This document shows, one piece after another, positions 35,880 to 46,209 of a DNA stretch of 49,418 bases; the first letter of the stretch is position 1, and every line of letters begins with the position of its first letter. The notes beneath the pieces were generated by a model. It saw nothing but the letters and a program-made list of their open reading frames with translations, did no database searches and was not told where the DNA came from. The translations under genes and the position numbers were made by a program. Source of the stretch: Oceaniradius stylonematis (GTDB taxonomy: Bacteria > Pseudomonadota > Alphaproteobacteria > Rhizobiales > Rhizobiaceae); contig NZ_QFWV02000004.1 of the NCBI RefSeq assembly GCF_003149475.2, forward strand, positions 467,183 to 516,600. The letters are read 5' to 3'.

Positions 35880-36335
35880 CTAGCGAATCGACCGGCTTCG
35901 CGAATCGTATCCGCCCCAAACGGTCGTCGTTGTGTTCCCGTCCGCGGTCACATCGAAGCGATAGCTCGATACGGTGTTGCCCGTGGTGTTGCAGGGTGGC
36001 AGAAACCGGTGATTGACCACCGTGGTTCCGGACCCGTCCGACGTGACGCGGGTGCGACGATGTTCAAATGTCGTCCCATTGCTGATCTGATCCCACATCC
36101 TGATCCGGATCGGCACGCCGGCAACGGGCGAGTGCCGGATCGTCAGTGTCGGCGGCGCTCCCCGACCGCCCAGACGCGTGCAGATATTGTCGAGGGTCAA
36201 TGGCGAGACGGAAACCGAATTGACCTGGAAATCGACGGCAGTGGAGGCAATCTCGGCAGATGTGCCAGCGGTTTGCGTACAGCCCGTTACGGCCGCCATT
36301 GCGACAGTTGCACCGATAATAGTTGTAATTCTCAT
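35880..36335 (-). CDS. putative lipoprotein of unknown function
   Basis: The 151-residue product has a lipoprotein signal (MRITTIIGATVAMAAVTGC, lipobox VTGC) and a threonine- and serine-rich beta-like body (TLTIRHSPVAGVPIRIRMWD, then VTSDGSGTTVVNHRF and FDVTADGNTTTTVWGG). Two further cysteines (NICTR and PPCNT) may form a disulfide. I recognise no family. AGGGGGG lies five bases before the ATG. The gene is less GC-rich than its neighbours, points opposite to priA, and is bounded by the two copies of the priA 3' end, so it is probably acquired cargo. Confidence 0.72.
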   Translation of the reverse strand: MRITTIIGATVAMAAVTGCTQTAGTSAEIASTAVDFQVNSVSVSPLTLDNICTRLGGRGAPPTLTIRHSPVAGVPIRIRMWDQISNGTTFEHRRTRVTSDGSGTTVVNHRFLPPCNTTGNTVSSYRFDVTADGNTTTTVWGGYDSRSRSIR

Positions 36336-36496
36336 GAAAACCCCCCTATCGTTTCAAGAATTGCGTGTTTTGAATATGTCGTGACAGAAATTTCTATTCT
36401 TGTAAATTCATCCAAAGTATCAAATTACAATGCGATGATAATCCAATGCGAATGTTTGCTTCGGGTCGGGCGATAAGGGGCGCCGTCCGAACACCT
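36336..36496. other. AT-rich non-coding part of the priA-linked insertion
   Basis: This stretch lies between the lipoprotein start and the second priA tail and is much richer in A and T than the rest of the window. It contains an inverted repeat TTGTAA (36400-36405) / TTACAA (36425-36430) and probably the lipoprotein promoter. I find no gene and no integrase remnant in it. Confidence 0.6.
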
Positions 36497-36580
36497 TTGA
36501 CGGCGTTGATCGCCGCCACACCCAGCCCGCGTGGATCGGTCCGCGTGGCGGTCGATGTCGATCCGCAGAGTTTCCTTTGA
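36497..36580 (+). pseudogene. remnant of a second, diverged priA 3' end (direct repeat, copy B)
   Basis: In frame this segment encodes a close copy of the end of PriA, reading SPRGSVRVAVDVDPQSFL and a stop, where the intact gene ends NPRGSVRVAVDVDPQSFL. The similarity extends a few codons further upstream (LTALIAATP against LRAMIATAP) and then stops. There is no start codon or body. It marks the right border of the insertion that carries the lipoprotein gene. Confidence 0.88.
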
Positions 36581-36628
36581 CGTATCTTGCCAGTGCCGCA
36601 TCTTCGCGGTCTTCCCGAAAGGCTTTCC

Positions 36629-37021
36629 ATGCTCTCCATCATCCCTCCGCAAACCCTTGGCGAATGGCTGGCCTGGTCCTCGGCCCTGATCACGATCGTC
36701 TTCGGACTGATCTGTTTCTTTGCGCCGCACACGACCTACCGCATCCTGCGCCTTGAGACCCGTCCGGACGTGCCCGAGGCCGTTTCAGAAAGCCGGGCGA
36801 CGATGGCCGGCTTTTATCTGGGCGCCGGCATTCTGGCGATTTTGTTCCAGCAGCCCTTCGTCTGGATGGTGCTGGGTGCCGGCTGGGCATTCACGGCGCT
36901 GGGGCGGCTGGTTTCGATCGTTGTCGACCGCGGCAACACCAGCTTCAACTGGGGCTCGCTCGTCTTCGAGGCTGCGTTGGCGACCGCGCCGCTTGCCTTT
37001 GCACTAGGCTACATTCGATAG
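36629..37021 (+). CDS. small integral membrane protein (DUF4345-like)
   Basis: The 130-residue product has about four membrane helices (WLAWSSALITIVFGLICFFAP, then a GFYLGAGILAILF helix, WMVLGAGWAFTALGRLVS and the C-terminal LVFEAALATAPLAFALGY). The glycine-rich GFYLGAGI helix and GRLVS resemble the DUF4345 family. The ATG at 36629 (MLSIIPPQTLG) is preferred to one at 36587 that overlaps the priA remnant region. The function is unknown. It lies between the priA insertion and the atp operon. Confidence 0.75.
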   Translation: MLSIIPPQTLGEWLAWSSALITIVFGLICFFAPHTTYRILRLETRPDVPEAVSESRATMAGFYLGAGILAILFQQPFVWMVLGAGWAFTALGRLVSIVVDRGNTSFNWGSLVFEAALATAPLAFALGYIR

Positions 37022-37072
37022 CGCCGGTCATCGGCGCCATTTGTCCTGCGACAAAAGGGTGAGTGCGCCGTC

Positions 37073-37100
37073 TTGCACCGCAATAGGGGCTATGCTAGAC
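37073..37100 (+). promoter_or_regulatory. candidate promoter of the atp operon
   Basis: TTGCAC (37073-37078) and CTAGAC (37095-37100) are separated by 16 bases, in line with the rhizobial CTTGAC-CTATAT pattern. The leader to the atpH GTG is about 125 bases and includes an AT-rich segment. Confidence 0.45.
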
Positions 37101-37229
37101 GGCCCTGAAATGGCTGCCGGAGACAGCAACAGCTTTCGTGTGGCCATAAAAAATAAAGTCAAATCAATGTGTTAGATCGCCAATCAAACGCGAGATTACA
37201 CATTCCGAACTTCAGGGACGTATCAAGCG

Positions 37230-37787
37230 GTGGCCAGTTCAACTTCCACGACCTCCGTTGCTGCCCGCTATGCCCGCTCGCTGTATGAGCTTGCCGCCGA
37301 AGCCAAGTCCGTCGAGGCGGTCGAAGAGGCGCTTGGCGCGTTCGAGGCGATGATCGGCGAGAGCGAAGATCTCAAGCGCCTGGTCGAAAGTCCGGTCTTT
37401 TCGGCCGATGAGCAGGCCGCGGCGATTGACGCCATCGTCGCAAAGGCTGGCCTGCCGGATCTGGCGTCGAACTTTCTTGGTGTCGTGGCGCGAAACCGGC
37501 GTCTTTTCGCGGTGCCGGCGATGATCGCCGCCTACCGCGATATCGCGGCGCGCGAGCGCGGCGAGGTGACGGCAGAGGTCACCACCGCGGCCGAACTGAA
37601 CGCGACGCAGGAAAAACAATTGAAGGCGGCCTTGAAAGAGGTGGCCGGCAAGGACGTGACCCTCCATGTGACCGTCGACCCTTCCATTTTGGGCGGACTG
37701 ATCGTCAAGCTGGGCTCGCGCCAGATCGACACGTCGTTGAAGACGAAACTCTCCTCACTCAAGCTTGCACTCAAAGAGGTCGGCTGA
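37230..37787 (+). CDS. atpH: F1 ATP synthase subunit delta
   Basis: The delta subunit joins the top of F1 to the peripheral stalk. The 185-residue product shows the family features [15 protein letters not shown] near the N-terminus and the C-terminal signature [26 protein letters not shown]. The start is a GTG at 37230. It is the first gene of atpHAGDC; its stop and the atpA ATG share one base (TGATG). Confidence 0.95.
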   Translation: MASSTSTTSVAARYARSLYELAAEAKSVEAVEEALGAFEAMIGESEDLKRLVESPVFSADEQAAAIDAIVAKAGLPDLASNFLGVVARNRRLFAVPAMIAAYRDIAARERGEVTAEVTTAAELNATQEKQLKAALKEVAGKDVTLHVTVDPSILGGLIVKLGSRQIDTSLKTKLSSLKLALKEVG

Positions 37788-39316
37788 TGGACATCCGTGC
37801 CGCGGAAATTTCCGCAATTCTCAAAGACCAGATCAAGAATTTCGGCCAGGAGGCCGAGGTTTCCGAAATCGGACAGGTTCTGTCCGTCGGTGACGGCATC
37901 GCCCGCATCTACGGCCTCGACAATGTCCAGGCCGGCGAGATGGTCGAATTCCCCGGCGGCATTCGCGGCATGGCGCTCAACCTTGAAAGCGACAATGTCG
38001 GCGCCGTGATCTTCGGCAATGACCGCGACATCAAGGAAGGCGACACGGTCAAGCGGACCGGCGCCATCGTCGACGTGCCGGTTGGCATGGAACTGCTCGG
38101 CCGTGTGATCGATCCGCTCGGCAACCCGATCGACGGCAAGGGCCCGATCAAGGCCAAGGCGCGCAGCCGCGTCGATGTCAAGGCGCCGGGCATCATCCCG
38201 CGCAAATCGGTGCACGAGCCGATGTCCACCGGCCTGAAGGCCATCGATGCGCTGATCCCGGTCGGCCGGGGCCAGCGCGAGCTGGTCATCGGCGACCGCC
38301 AGACCGGCAAGACCGCGATCCTGCTCGACACGTTCCTCAACCAGAAGCCGATCCACGACAACGGGCCGGAAAACGAAAAGCTCTACTGCGTCTATGTCGC
38401 TGTCGGCCAGAAGCGTTCGACCGTTGCGCAGTTCGTCAAGGTGCTCGAAGAGCGCGGTGCCCTCGACTATTCGATCATCGTCGCCGCCACGGCCTCCGAC
38501 CCGGCGCCGCTTCAGTATCTGGCGCCGTTTGCCGGATGCACGATCGGCGAATATTTCCGCGACAATGGCATGCATGCCCTGATCGGCTATGACGATCTGT
38601 CCAAGCAGGCGGTGGCCTATCGCCAGATGTCGCTGCTGCTGCGCCGTCCGCCGGGCCGCGAAGCTTTCCCGGGCGACGTGTTCTATTTGCACTCCCGCCT
38701 GCTCGAGCGCGCGGCGAAGATGAACGAGGACAATGGCGCCGGTTCGCTGACCGCGCTGCCGGTCATCGAGACGCAGGGCAATGACGTGTCCGCGTTCATT
38801 CCGACCAACGTGATCTCGATCACCGACGGCCAGATCTTCCTTGAGACGGATCTGTTCTTCCAGGGCATCCGGCCGGCCGTGAACGTCGGCCTGTCCGTCT
38901 CGCGCGTCGGCTCCTCGGCCCAGATCAAGGCGATGAAACAGGTCGCCGGTTCGATCAAGGGCGAGCTTGCGCAGTATCGCGAAATGGCCGCGTTCGCGCA
39001 GTTCGGCTCGGACCTCGATGCCTCCACGCAGCGCCTCCTCAACCGTGGCGCGCGGCTGACCGAACTGCTCAAGCAGCCGCAATTCTCGCCGCTGAAGACC
39101 GAGGAACAGGTTGCGGTCATCTTCGCCGGCGTGAACGGCTATCTCGACGAACTGCCTGTCGACAAGGTCGGCGCGTTTGAAGAGGGCTTGCTGACGCACA
39201 TGCGCGGCGAGGGCAAGGCCGTGCTCGATGCGATCCGCAGCGAGCAGAAGCTGACCGACGAGATCGAGGAAAAGCTCAAGGCGAACATCGACGCATTCTC
39301 CAAGAGCTTCTCGTAA
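37787..39316 (+). CDS. atpA: F1 ATP synthase subunit alpha
   Basis: The alpha subunit carries non-catalytic nucleotide sites. The 509-residue product has the Walker A motif [10 protein letters not shown] near residue 170, [15 protein letters not shown], and the signature [17 protein letters not shown] with the arginine finger near residue 376. It is of normal length and co-translated with atpH. Confidence 0.98.
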   Translation: MDIRAAEISAILKDQIKNFGQEAEVSEIGQVLSVGDGIARIYGLDNVQAGEMVEFPGGIRGMALNLESDNVGAVIFGNDRDIKEGDTVKRTGAIVDVPVGMELLGRVIDPLGNPIDGKGPIKAKARSRVDVKAPGIIPRKSVHEPMSTGLKAIDALIPVGRGQRELVIGDRQTGKTAILLDTFLNQKPIHDNGPENEKLYCVYVAVGQKRSTVAQFVKVLEERGALDYSIIVAATASDPAPLQYLAPFAGCTIGEYFRDNGMHALIGYDDLSKQAVAYRQMSLLLRRPPGREAFPGDVFYLHSRLLERAAKMNEDNGAGSLTALPVIETQGNDVSAFIPTNVISITDGQIFLETDLFFQGIRPAVNVGLSVSRVGSSAQIKAMKQVAGSIKGELAQYREMAAFAQFGSDLDASTQRLLNRGARLTELLKQPQFSPLKTEEQVAVIFAGVNGYLDELPVDKVGAFEEGLLTHMRGEGKAVLDAIRSEQKLTDEIEEKLKANIDAFSKSFS

Positions 39317-39354
39317 ACCGGCGGGCAATGCCGAGTGCGCAAAGGGTTTGACCG

Positions 39355-41696
<2,342 letters not shown>

Positions 41697-41752
41697 TGGC
41701 ACAATGATAGCGGGCCGCCCGGCATGCTGGCGGCGCCTGGGAGGGCCGAGAG

Positions 41753-41941
41753 ATGAATTTCAACCTGATTGCGCAGCTCACGTTTGCCGGCGCATTGATC
41801 GGATTCCTGATCGGGCCGAACTCGCTTGACGAATTCATCGGCATCATCCCGAACAATCCGGTGCCGATGAACATTTTCGGCGGTGCGTTGATCGGCGCTG
41901 CGCTTGGCGTTCTGGGCTCGCTGACCAAAGAGATTGAGTAA
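41753..41941 (+). CDS. two-helix small membrane protein inside the atp operon, unknown function
   Basis: The 62-residue product has two glycine-rich hydrophobic segments (LIAQLTFAGALIGFLIG and MNIFGGALIGAALGVLGSL) joined by an acidic, proline-containing loop (SLDEFIGIIPNNPVP). A strong GGGAGGG lies upstream of the ATG, which supports real translation. Its stop is three bases before the atpC start. The GALIG repeats resemble glycine-rich helix-packing motifs, but I do not recognise the protein; it is too short for AtpI and not like the F1 inhibitor zeta. Its place suggests a role with ATP synthase or chance insertion. Confidence 0.72.
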   Translation: MNFNLIAQLTFAGALIGFLIGPNSLDEFIGIIPNNPVPMNIFGGALIGAALGVLGSLTKEIE

Positions 41942-41944
41942 AAG

Positions 41945-42352
41945 ATGGCCGACGGTTTCAATTTCGAACTGGTTTCGCCCGAGCAATTGCTGGTTTCCAC
42001 CGAGGTTTCCCAGGTGGTGGTGCCGGGTGCCGACGGCTATTTCACGGTACTGGCCAATCACGCGCCCACCATGTCTACGCTGCAGCCGGGCGTGGCCGAG
42101 GTCACCGAGACCGGCGGTTCCACGGAGAAATATGTCGTCTTTGGCGGCTTTGTCGATGTGACGCCGGAGACCTGTACGCTGCTTGCCGAATCGGCGGTGC
42201 GTGTTGCCGATATCGACCGCGGCGATCTCGATCAGCGCATACAAGATGCGCGCGAAGATGTGTCCGATGCCAAGGATGACGAAACGCGGACCAAGGCACA
42301 GGCCTATCTCGATCAGTTGACCACGCTTCAGGGCGCCGTTTTGCCGGCCTGA
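41945..42352 (+). CDS. atpC: F1 ATP synthase subunit epsilon
   Basis: Epsilon sits at the foot of the shaft and regulates ATP hydrolysis. The 135-residue product has the N-terminal beta barrel (FELVSPEQLLVSTEVSQVVVPGADGYFTVLANHAP) and a short helical C-terminus (LDQRIQDAREDVSDAKDDETRTKAQAYLDQL). It is the last gene of the operon and is followed by a strong terminator. Confidence 0.96.
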   Translation: MADGFNFELVSPEQLLVSTEVSQVVVPGADGYFTVLANHAPTMSTLQPGVAEVTETGGSTEKYVVFGGFVDVTPETCTLLAESAVRVADIDRGDLDQRIQDAREDVSDAKDDETRTKAQAYLDQLTTLQGAVLPA

Positions 42353-42376
42353 CCGTTCGGTCAATTGGAGTTTTTG

Positions 42377-42405
42377 AAAGGCGGTCTTCGGGCCGCCTTT
42401 TTCGT
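42377..42405 (+). terminator. intrinsic terminator of the atp operon
   Basis: An eight-base stem (AAAGGCGG/CCGCCTTT) with an eight-base loop is followed by TT, 25 bases after the atpC stop. It also faces the end of the convergent GNAT gene. Confidence 0.85.
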
Positions 42406-42409
42406 TGTG

Positions 42410-42913
42410 TCACTGCACGGCGCGGAACGCATCGGGATAGGCGACCGGACCGGCATAGCCATCAAGACCGCCCGGCGCGAGCTCAAGCGCCTGCAAATAC
42501 GGCCCCTGAAAGGCACATGTCACCGGTTCGGCCAAGGAGCGCTTGAAACCGAAGCGGCCGTAATAGACCGGATCGCCAAGGACGAAAGCGCTTTTCCAGC
42601 CCTCCCGCCGGGCCATTTCCAGGGCGCGGCGCACCAGTTCGGTGCCGATCTGAAAATCGCGCCATTCCGGATCGACGGCCAAAGGACCAAGGCCGAGCGC
42701 GCCATCGGGTCCGTCCAGCTTGGACAGCACCACGTGTCCGACAACCATCGCATCGAGCTTTGCCACCAGATCGATCGTCTCGGTCTCACCTTCGATCAGC
42801 GCGATGGCGAGATCGGCCTCCGCGTCGCGGCTGAACGCCCTGCGGTGGATGGCGCGAACGGCGATATGGTCCTCGGGGGCGGACGGGCGGAAGACCGTCT
42901 TGTTGATGATCAT
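42410..42913 (-). CDS. GNAT-family N-acetyltransferase (YhbS-like)
   Basis: The 167-residue protein has the GNAT acetyl-CoA site (LGPLAVDPEWRDFQIGTELVRRALEMAR, motif A, with V and G/A spacing), and the C-terminal FVLGDPVYYGRFGFKR is typical of YhbS/YkkB-type enzymes. The substrate is unknown. It converges on the atp operon. A TACAT element nine bases before the ATG hints at a leaderless message, but its -35 spacing is only about 15. Confidence 0.86.
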   Translation of the reverse strand: MIINKTVFRPSAPEDHIAVRAIHRRAFSRDAEADLAIALIEGETETIDLVAKLDAMVVGHVVLSKLDGPDGALGLGPLAVDPEWRDFQIGTELVRRALEMARREGWKSAFVLGDPVYYGRFGFKRSLAEPVTCAFQGPYLQALELAPGGLDGYAGPVAYPDAFRAVQ

Positions 42914-42986
42914 GGCGCCATCATGTAGCGCGCCCGTGTGACAATCAAGCTAAGCCGCCAGAAGCATGGGTTGGGCCGAACCGCCG

Positions 42987-43520
42987 TCAACCGGCCTGGC
43001 CGGCCAGATGGGCGAACATCGCGACCACCTGCCGATAGGCGTCGCGCTTGAAGTCGACGATCGAGTCGGGCAACGTTTCCATCTCCACCCATTTCCACGC
43101 ATCGAACTCCGGGTCGTGGCCGTCGGGCGGGGGATTGATGCGGATTTCGCTCTCATCGCCCGTGAAGCGGAACGCGAACCAGTGCAACTCCTGGCCGCGA
43201 TACTTGCCCTTCAGACCGATGCCGATCATGTGCGCGGGCAGGTCGTAGCGAATGGTACGCGGTGCACGCTCGATCAGTTCGACCGAGTGCATACCGGTTT
43301 CCTCGTAGAGCTCGCGCCTTGCGGCCGGCAGCGGATCCTCGCCCTTGTCGATGCCGCCCTGCGGCAACTGCCACAGAAGCGGCGACCCGGAATATTCGGT
43401 GTTGCCTTCCTTCATCCGGCGGCCGACCCACACCAGGCCCTGACGGTTGAGGACGAGCAGACCGGCGCATGGCCGATAGGGAAGATCGTCGGCCGCGACG
43501 GGTTGGGTTCTGGTCGCCAT
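42987..43520 (-). CDS. rppH: RNA pyrophosphohydrolase (Nudix)
   Basis: RppH removes pyrophosphate from the 5' end of mRNA and so starts decay; in Bartonella the homologue is known as IalA. The 177-residue product has the Nudix box [23 protein letters not shown] (key residues G, EE and the REXXEE core) near residue 60, and [21 protein letters not shown] before it. The ATG at 43520 lies three bases after the stop of the deacetylase gene, so the two are coupled. Confidence 0.94.
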   Translation of the reverse strand: MATRTQPVAADDLPYRPCAGLLVLNRQGLVWVGRRMKEGNTEYSGSPLLWQLPQGGIDKGEDPLPAARRELYEETGMHSVELIERAPRTIRYDLPAHMIGIGLKGKYRGQELHWFAFRFTGDESEIRINPPPDGHDPEFDAWKWVEMETLPDSIVDFKRDAYRQVVAMFAHLAGQAG

Positions 43521-43523
43521 CAA

Positions 43524-44756
43524 TCACTGTCTCCGGTTGGCGAGAGCGGCAACGCCGACGATCTGGAAGCCGCGCTTCTTGGCGTCGTTCGCCCAGTCGG
43601 CAACCGTCGACACGGTCAGTTCGAGCGCCGAGCCGCTGCCGGCGGCATAGCCGCGCGCCGTGGCCAGCTCCTCGAGCGCTTTCAGCCGCTTTTCGATATC
43701 GTCACGGCTGCGTGACGCGTCGATGACGATATCGGCCTGAAGATAGGGAACACCTTTTCGCGCCGCGGCCGAAGCGAGTTCCGCGCCGCCGGCGGTTCCG
43801 TCATTGAAGAACAGCAGTCCACGGTAGGACAGGTCGCCCAGCACCGGCGCCATGGCGGTCTCACTGCCGGCAAAGCGTGCGCCCATATAGTTCATCACGC
43901 CCGTATAGTTGGTCAGCCGCCCCAGCGCCCAATGCAGGTTCTCGAGGTTGGTTTCCGCCGATGACGCCAGACGCAGCGTGCGCGGCCCGGGATTGACCTC
44001 GGGATAGCCGAACGGCTCCATCGGCACCTGGACGAGAAGTTCATGGCCCTTCTTGCGCGCTTCGCGCATCCAGCGGCCGAGCGAATTGCCCGTCGGCGCG
44101 AAGGCGAGCGTGATCTCGGGCGGCAGGCTCTCGATCGCACGATGGCTGCCCGTCTGCGACAGGCCAAGGCCGCCGATCACGATGGCGATCCGCTTGCCCT
44201 GATCGCCGGCCCATGGCCGTGCATAGATGTCCATCGGCCGGCGGCCGGTATCGGTTCGCACGGGCAGCGGGCCGAAGTCGGTGTCTTCGAGCGCGGCATC
44301 TTCGGGCAGGTGCGCGATGCGACGGGGTTGGCCGACATTGGCCGCCGCCGGATCGCGCACCGTTATGATCTTCGGCCCGCCCGGCGACACGCTGGCGCCA
44401 TCGTCGTCGAAGGTGGGCAGCGGCAATTCGGGCGTGCCGTCATTGCCCTGCCCGTCGCCATAGACGATCTGCACGTCGGTATTGCCCGTTTGTCCGGTCT
44501 GCTGCATTGCCACAGCGCCCGTCACCGTCTGGGTGTCGGGCGCGCTGGCGGCGGTCGGCCCCGGCAAGGTCACAAGGGCTGTCTGCGGCGCCCTGTCGGT
44601 TGCGGCGATGACGGCGATGTTGCCGGCGACCATCAGCGCGACGAGCAGGGAGGCAGCAACAAGGCCGAAACGGCTGCCACGCGGTGCCCTGGACGCGCGA
44701 TCCTTTGCTTTCTGTCGGGGTCTGTCGCGGCCGAGTGGCGCGTGAAGGTCGGTCAT
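43524..44756 (-). CDS. divergent polysaccharide deacetylase (YibQ/DUF610 family)
   Basis: The 410-residue protein has an N-terminal membrane anchor (LVAASLLVALMVAGNIAVIAA near residues 32-52), a long low-complexity periplasmic linker, and a C-terminal deacetylase-like domain with RIAIVIGGLGLSQTGSHRAIESLPPEITLAFAPTG, GHELLVQVPMEPFGYPEVNPG and LLFFNDGTAGGAELAS. Such divergent domains act in envelope biogenesis, but no activity is established. It lies between ctpA and rppH in an order recalled from other Rhizobiales. Confidence 0.85.
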   Translation of the reverse strand: MTDLHAPLGRDRPRQKAKDRASRAPRGSRFGLVAASLLVALMVAGNIAVIAATDRAPQTALVTLPGPTAASAPDTQTVTGAVAMQQTGQTGNTDVQIVYGDGQGNDGTPELPLPTFDDDGASVSPGGPKIITVRDPAAANVGQPRRIAHLPEDAALEDTDFGPLPVRTDTGRRPMDIYARPWAGDQGKRIAIVIGGLGLSQTGSHRAIESLPPEITLAFAPTGNSLGRWMREARKKGHELLVQVPMEPFGYPEVNPGPRTLRLASSAETNLENLHWALGRLTNYTGVMNYMGARFAGSETAMAPVLGDLSYRGLLFFNDGTAGGAELASAAARKGVPYLQADIVIDASRSRDDIEKRLKALEELATARGYAAGSGSALELTVSTVADWANDAKKRGFQIVGVAALANRRQ

Positions 44757-44790
44757 CGAACGGTCCCGGAGCGGGAAGACGGGAAACGAA

Positions 44791-44820
44791 TCAAAAAGGC
44801 CACCGCGGAACGGTGGCCTT
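44791..44820 (-). terminator. intrinsic terminator of ctpA
   Basis: A perfect ten-base stem (AAGGCCACCG/CGGTGGCCTT on the minus strand) with a five-base loop is followed by TTTGATTC. It separates ctpA from the deacetylase and rppH genes, so those probably rely on read-through or a weak local promoter. Confidence 0.88.
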
Positions 44821-44871
44821 CCAGTCTATTGTTCGCCGGCCGTTTGGCAATGTCCGGCCCGACGGGCGGCG

Positions 44872-46209
44872 TCAGTTGGGCAGCGCCGTCGTCGGATCGG
44901 CCGGAAACGCCGCATGGGCTTCCTCGCCGCGCAGCAGCGACAGCGCATATTGCAACTGGTCGTCCTCCTCGGCGTCCTGGGGCACATAGGCGACCGAGCC
45001 CGAGCCGCTCTCATCTTCCTCTTCGCCCTGAATATGGCCGCGCAGGTCCGATTCGCCGCGCGCCAGTTCGTCTTCGCGGTCCTGCAGCTCCTCGGGCAGG
45101 GTCTGGCCGACCTCGATATCGGGCGTGATGCCCTTGCCCTGAATGGAGGTTCCGGCCGGCGTGTAGTAGAGCGCCGTCGTCAGGCGCAGCGCACCGGCTT
45201 CGCCGAGCGGGATGATGGTCTGCACCGAACCCTTGCCGAAGGACTGGGTGCCGACAACGGTCGCCCTGCGGTGGTCCTGCAGCGCGCCGGCCACGATCTC
45301 GGAAGCCGATGCGGAGCCGCCATTGATCAGGACGACGATCGGCTTGCCATCGATCAGGTCGCCGCCGCGCGCCGAAAAGCGCCGGCTGTCGCGATCGTCG
45401 CGTCCCCGCGTCGACACGATAAGGCCCTTTTCGAGAAACGCATCGGAAATGTTGATCGCCTGATCGAGAAGACCGCCCGGGTTGAGCCGCAGGTCCAGAA
45501 CCAGGCCCTTCATCTCGTCCTCGCCGATTTCCTCGACAAGCTGCTCGATGCCGTCGCGCAGATCGTCATAGGTCTGTTCGGTGAAGGAGATGACCCGCAT
45601 ATAGCCCACATCGCCCTCGGCGCGGAACTTGACCGCCTGCAGTTTGATGATGTCGCGAATGATGGTGATCTCGAGCGGCGCGTCGGCCCCTTCGCGCAGG
45701 ATCGTCAGCTCGATTGGCGTGTTGACCGGGCCGCGCATCTTTTCGACCGCTTCCTGAAGGGTGAGCCCGCGCACTTCCTCGCCGTCGATCGCGGAAATGA
45801 AATCGCCGGCCAGAACGCCGGCCGCCTCGGCCGGCGTGCCGTACATCGGCGTGATCACCTTGACCAGTTCGTCTTCCATCGTGACCTCGATGCCCAGGCC
45901 ACCGAACTCGCCGCGCGTCTGGGTGCGCATGTCCGCCGCATCGTCGGCATTGAGGAAGGACGAATGCGGATCGAGCGATGTCAGCATGCCGTTGATGGCA
46001 TTCTCGATCAGCTCTTTCTCCTGCGGTTCCTCGACATAGTTGGCGCGGACCCGCTCGAAGATGTCGCCGAAGATGGCAAGCTGGCGATAGGTTTCGCTGC
46101 CCGCGGCGTTGGCGCTCATCATCGGCTGGCCGGCGACCAGCAGCGTCGTCGCCGCGCCGACAAGGGCACCGGCGAACAAAAGGCTCGCTCTTCTAAACAT
46201 CTGCGTCAT
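44872..46209 (-). CDS. ctpA: S41-family carboxyl-terminal processing peptidase
   Basis: CtpA is an envelope protease that cleaves proteins from the C-terminus. The 445-residue product has a signal peptide or anchor (SLLFAGALVGAATTLLVAG), a PDZ domain (LGIEVTMEDELVKVITPM to GDFISAIDGEEV), and the S41 catalytic parts, with the serine in NGGSASASEIVAGAL and the lysine in SFGKGSVQTI. A long acidic serine-poor tail follows. I start at the ATG at 46209, which overlaps the envC-like stop in an ATGA arrangement. Confidence 0.94.
   Translation of the reverse strand: MTQMFRRASLLFAGALVGAATTLLVAGQPMMSANAAGSETYRQLAIFGDIFERVRANYVEEPQEKELIENAINGMLTSLDPHSSFLNADDAADMRTQTRGEFGGLGIEVTMEDELVKVITPMYGTPAEAAGVLAGDFISAIDGEEVRGLTLQEAVEKMRGPVNTPIELTILREGADAPLEITIIRDIIKLQAVKFRAEGDVGYMRVISFTEQTYDDLRDGIEQLVEEIGEDEMKGLVLDLRLNPGGLLDQAINISDAFLEKGLIVSTRGRDDRDSRRFSARGGDLIDGKPIVVLINGGSASASEIVAGALQDHRRATVVGTQSFGKGSVQTIIPLGEAGALRLTTALYYTPAGTSIQGKGITPDIEVGQTLPEELQDREDELARGESDLRGHIQGEEEDESGSGSVAYVPQDAEEDDQLQYALSLLRGEEAHAAFPADPTTALPN

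Noticed and set aside
35856-36506. The priA-linked segment as a complete integrative element
   Set aside because: No integrase, transposase or other mobility gene is present; only borders and one cargo gene are visible.
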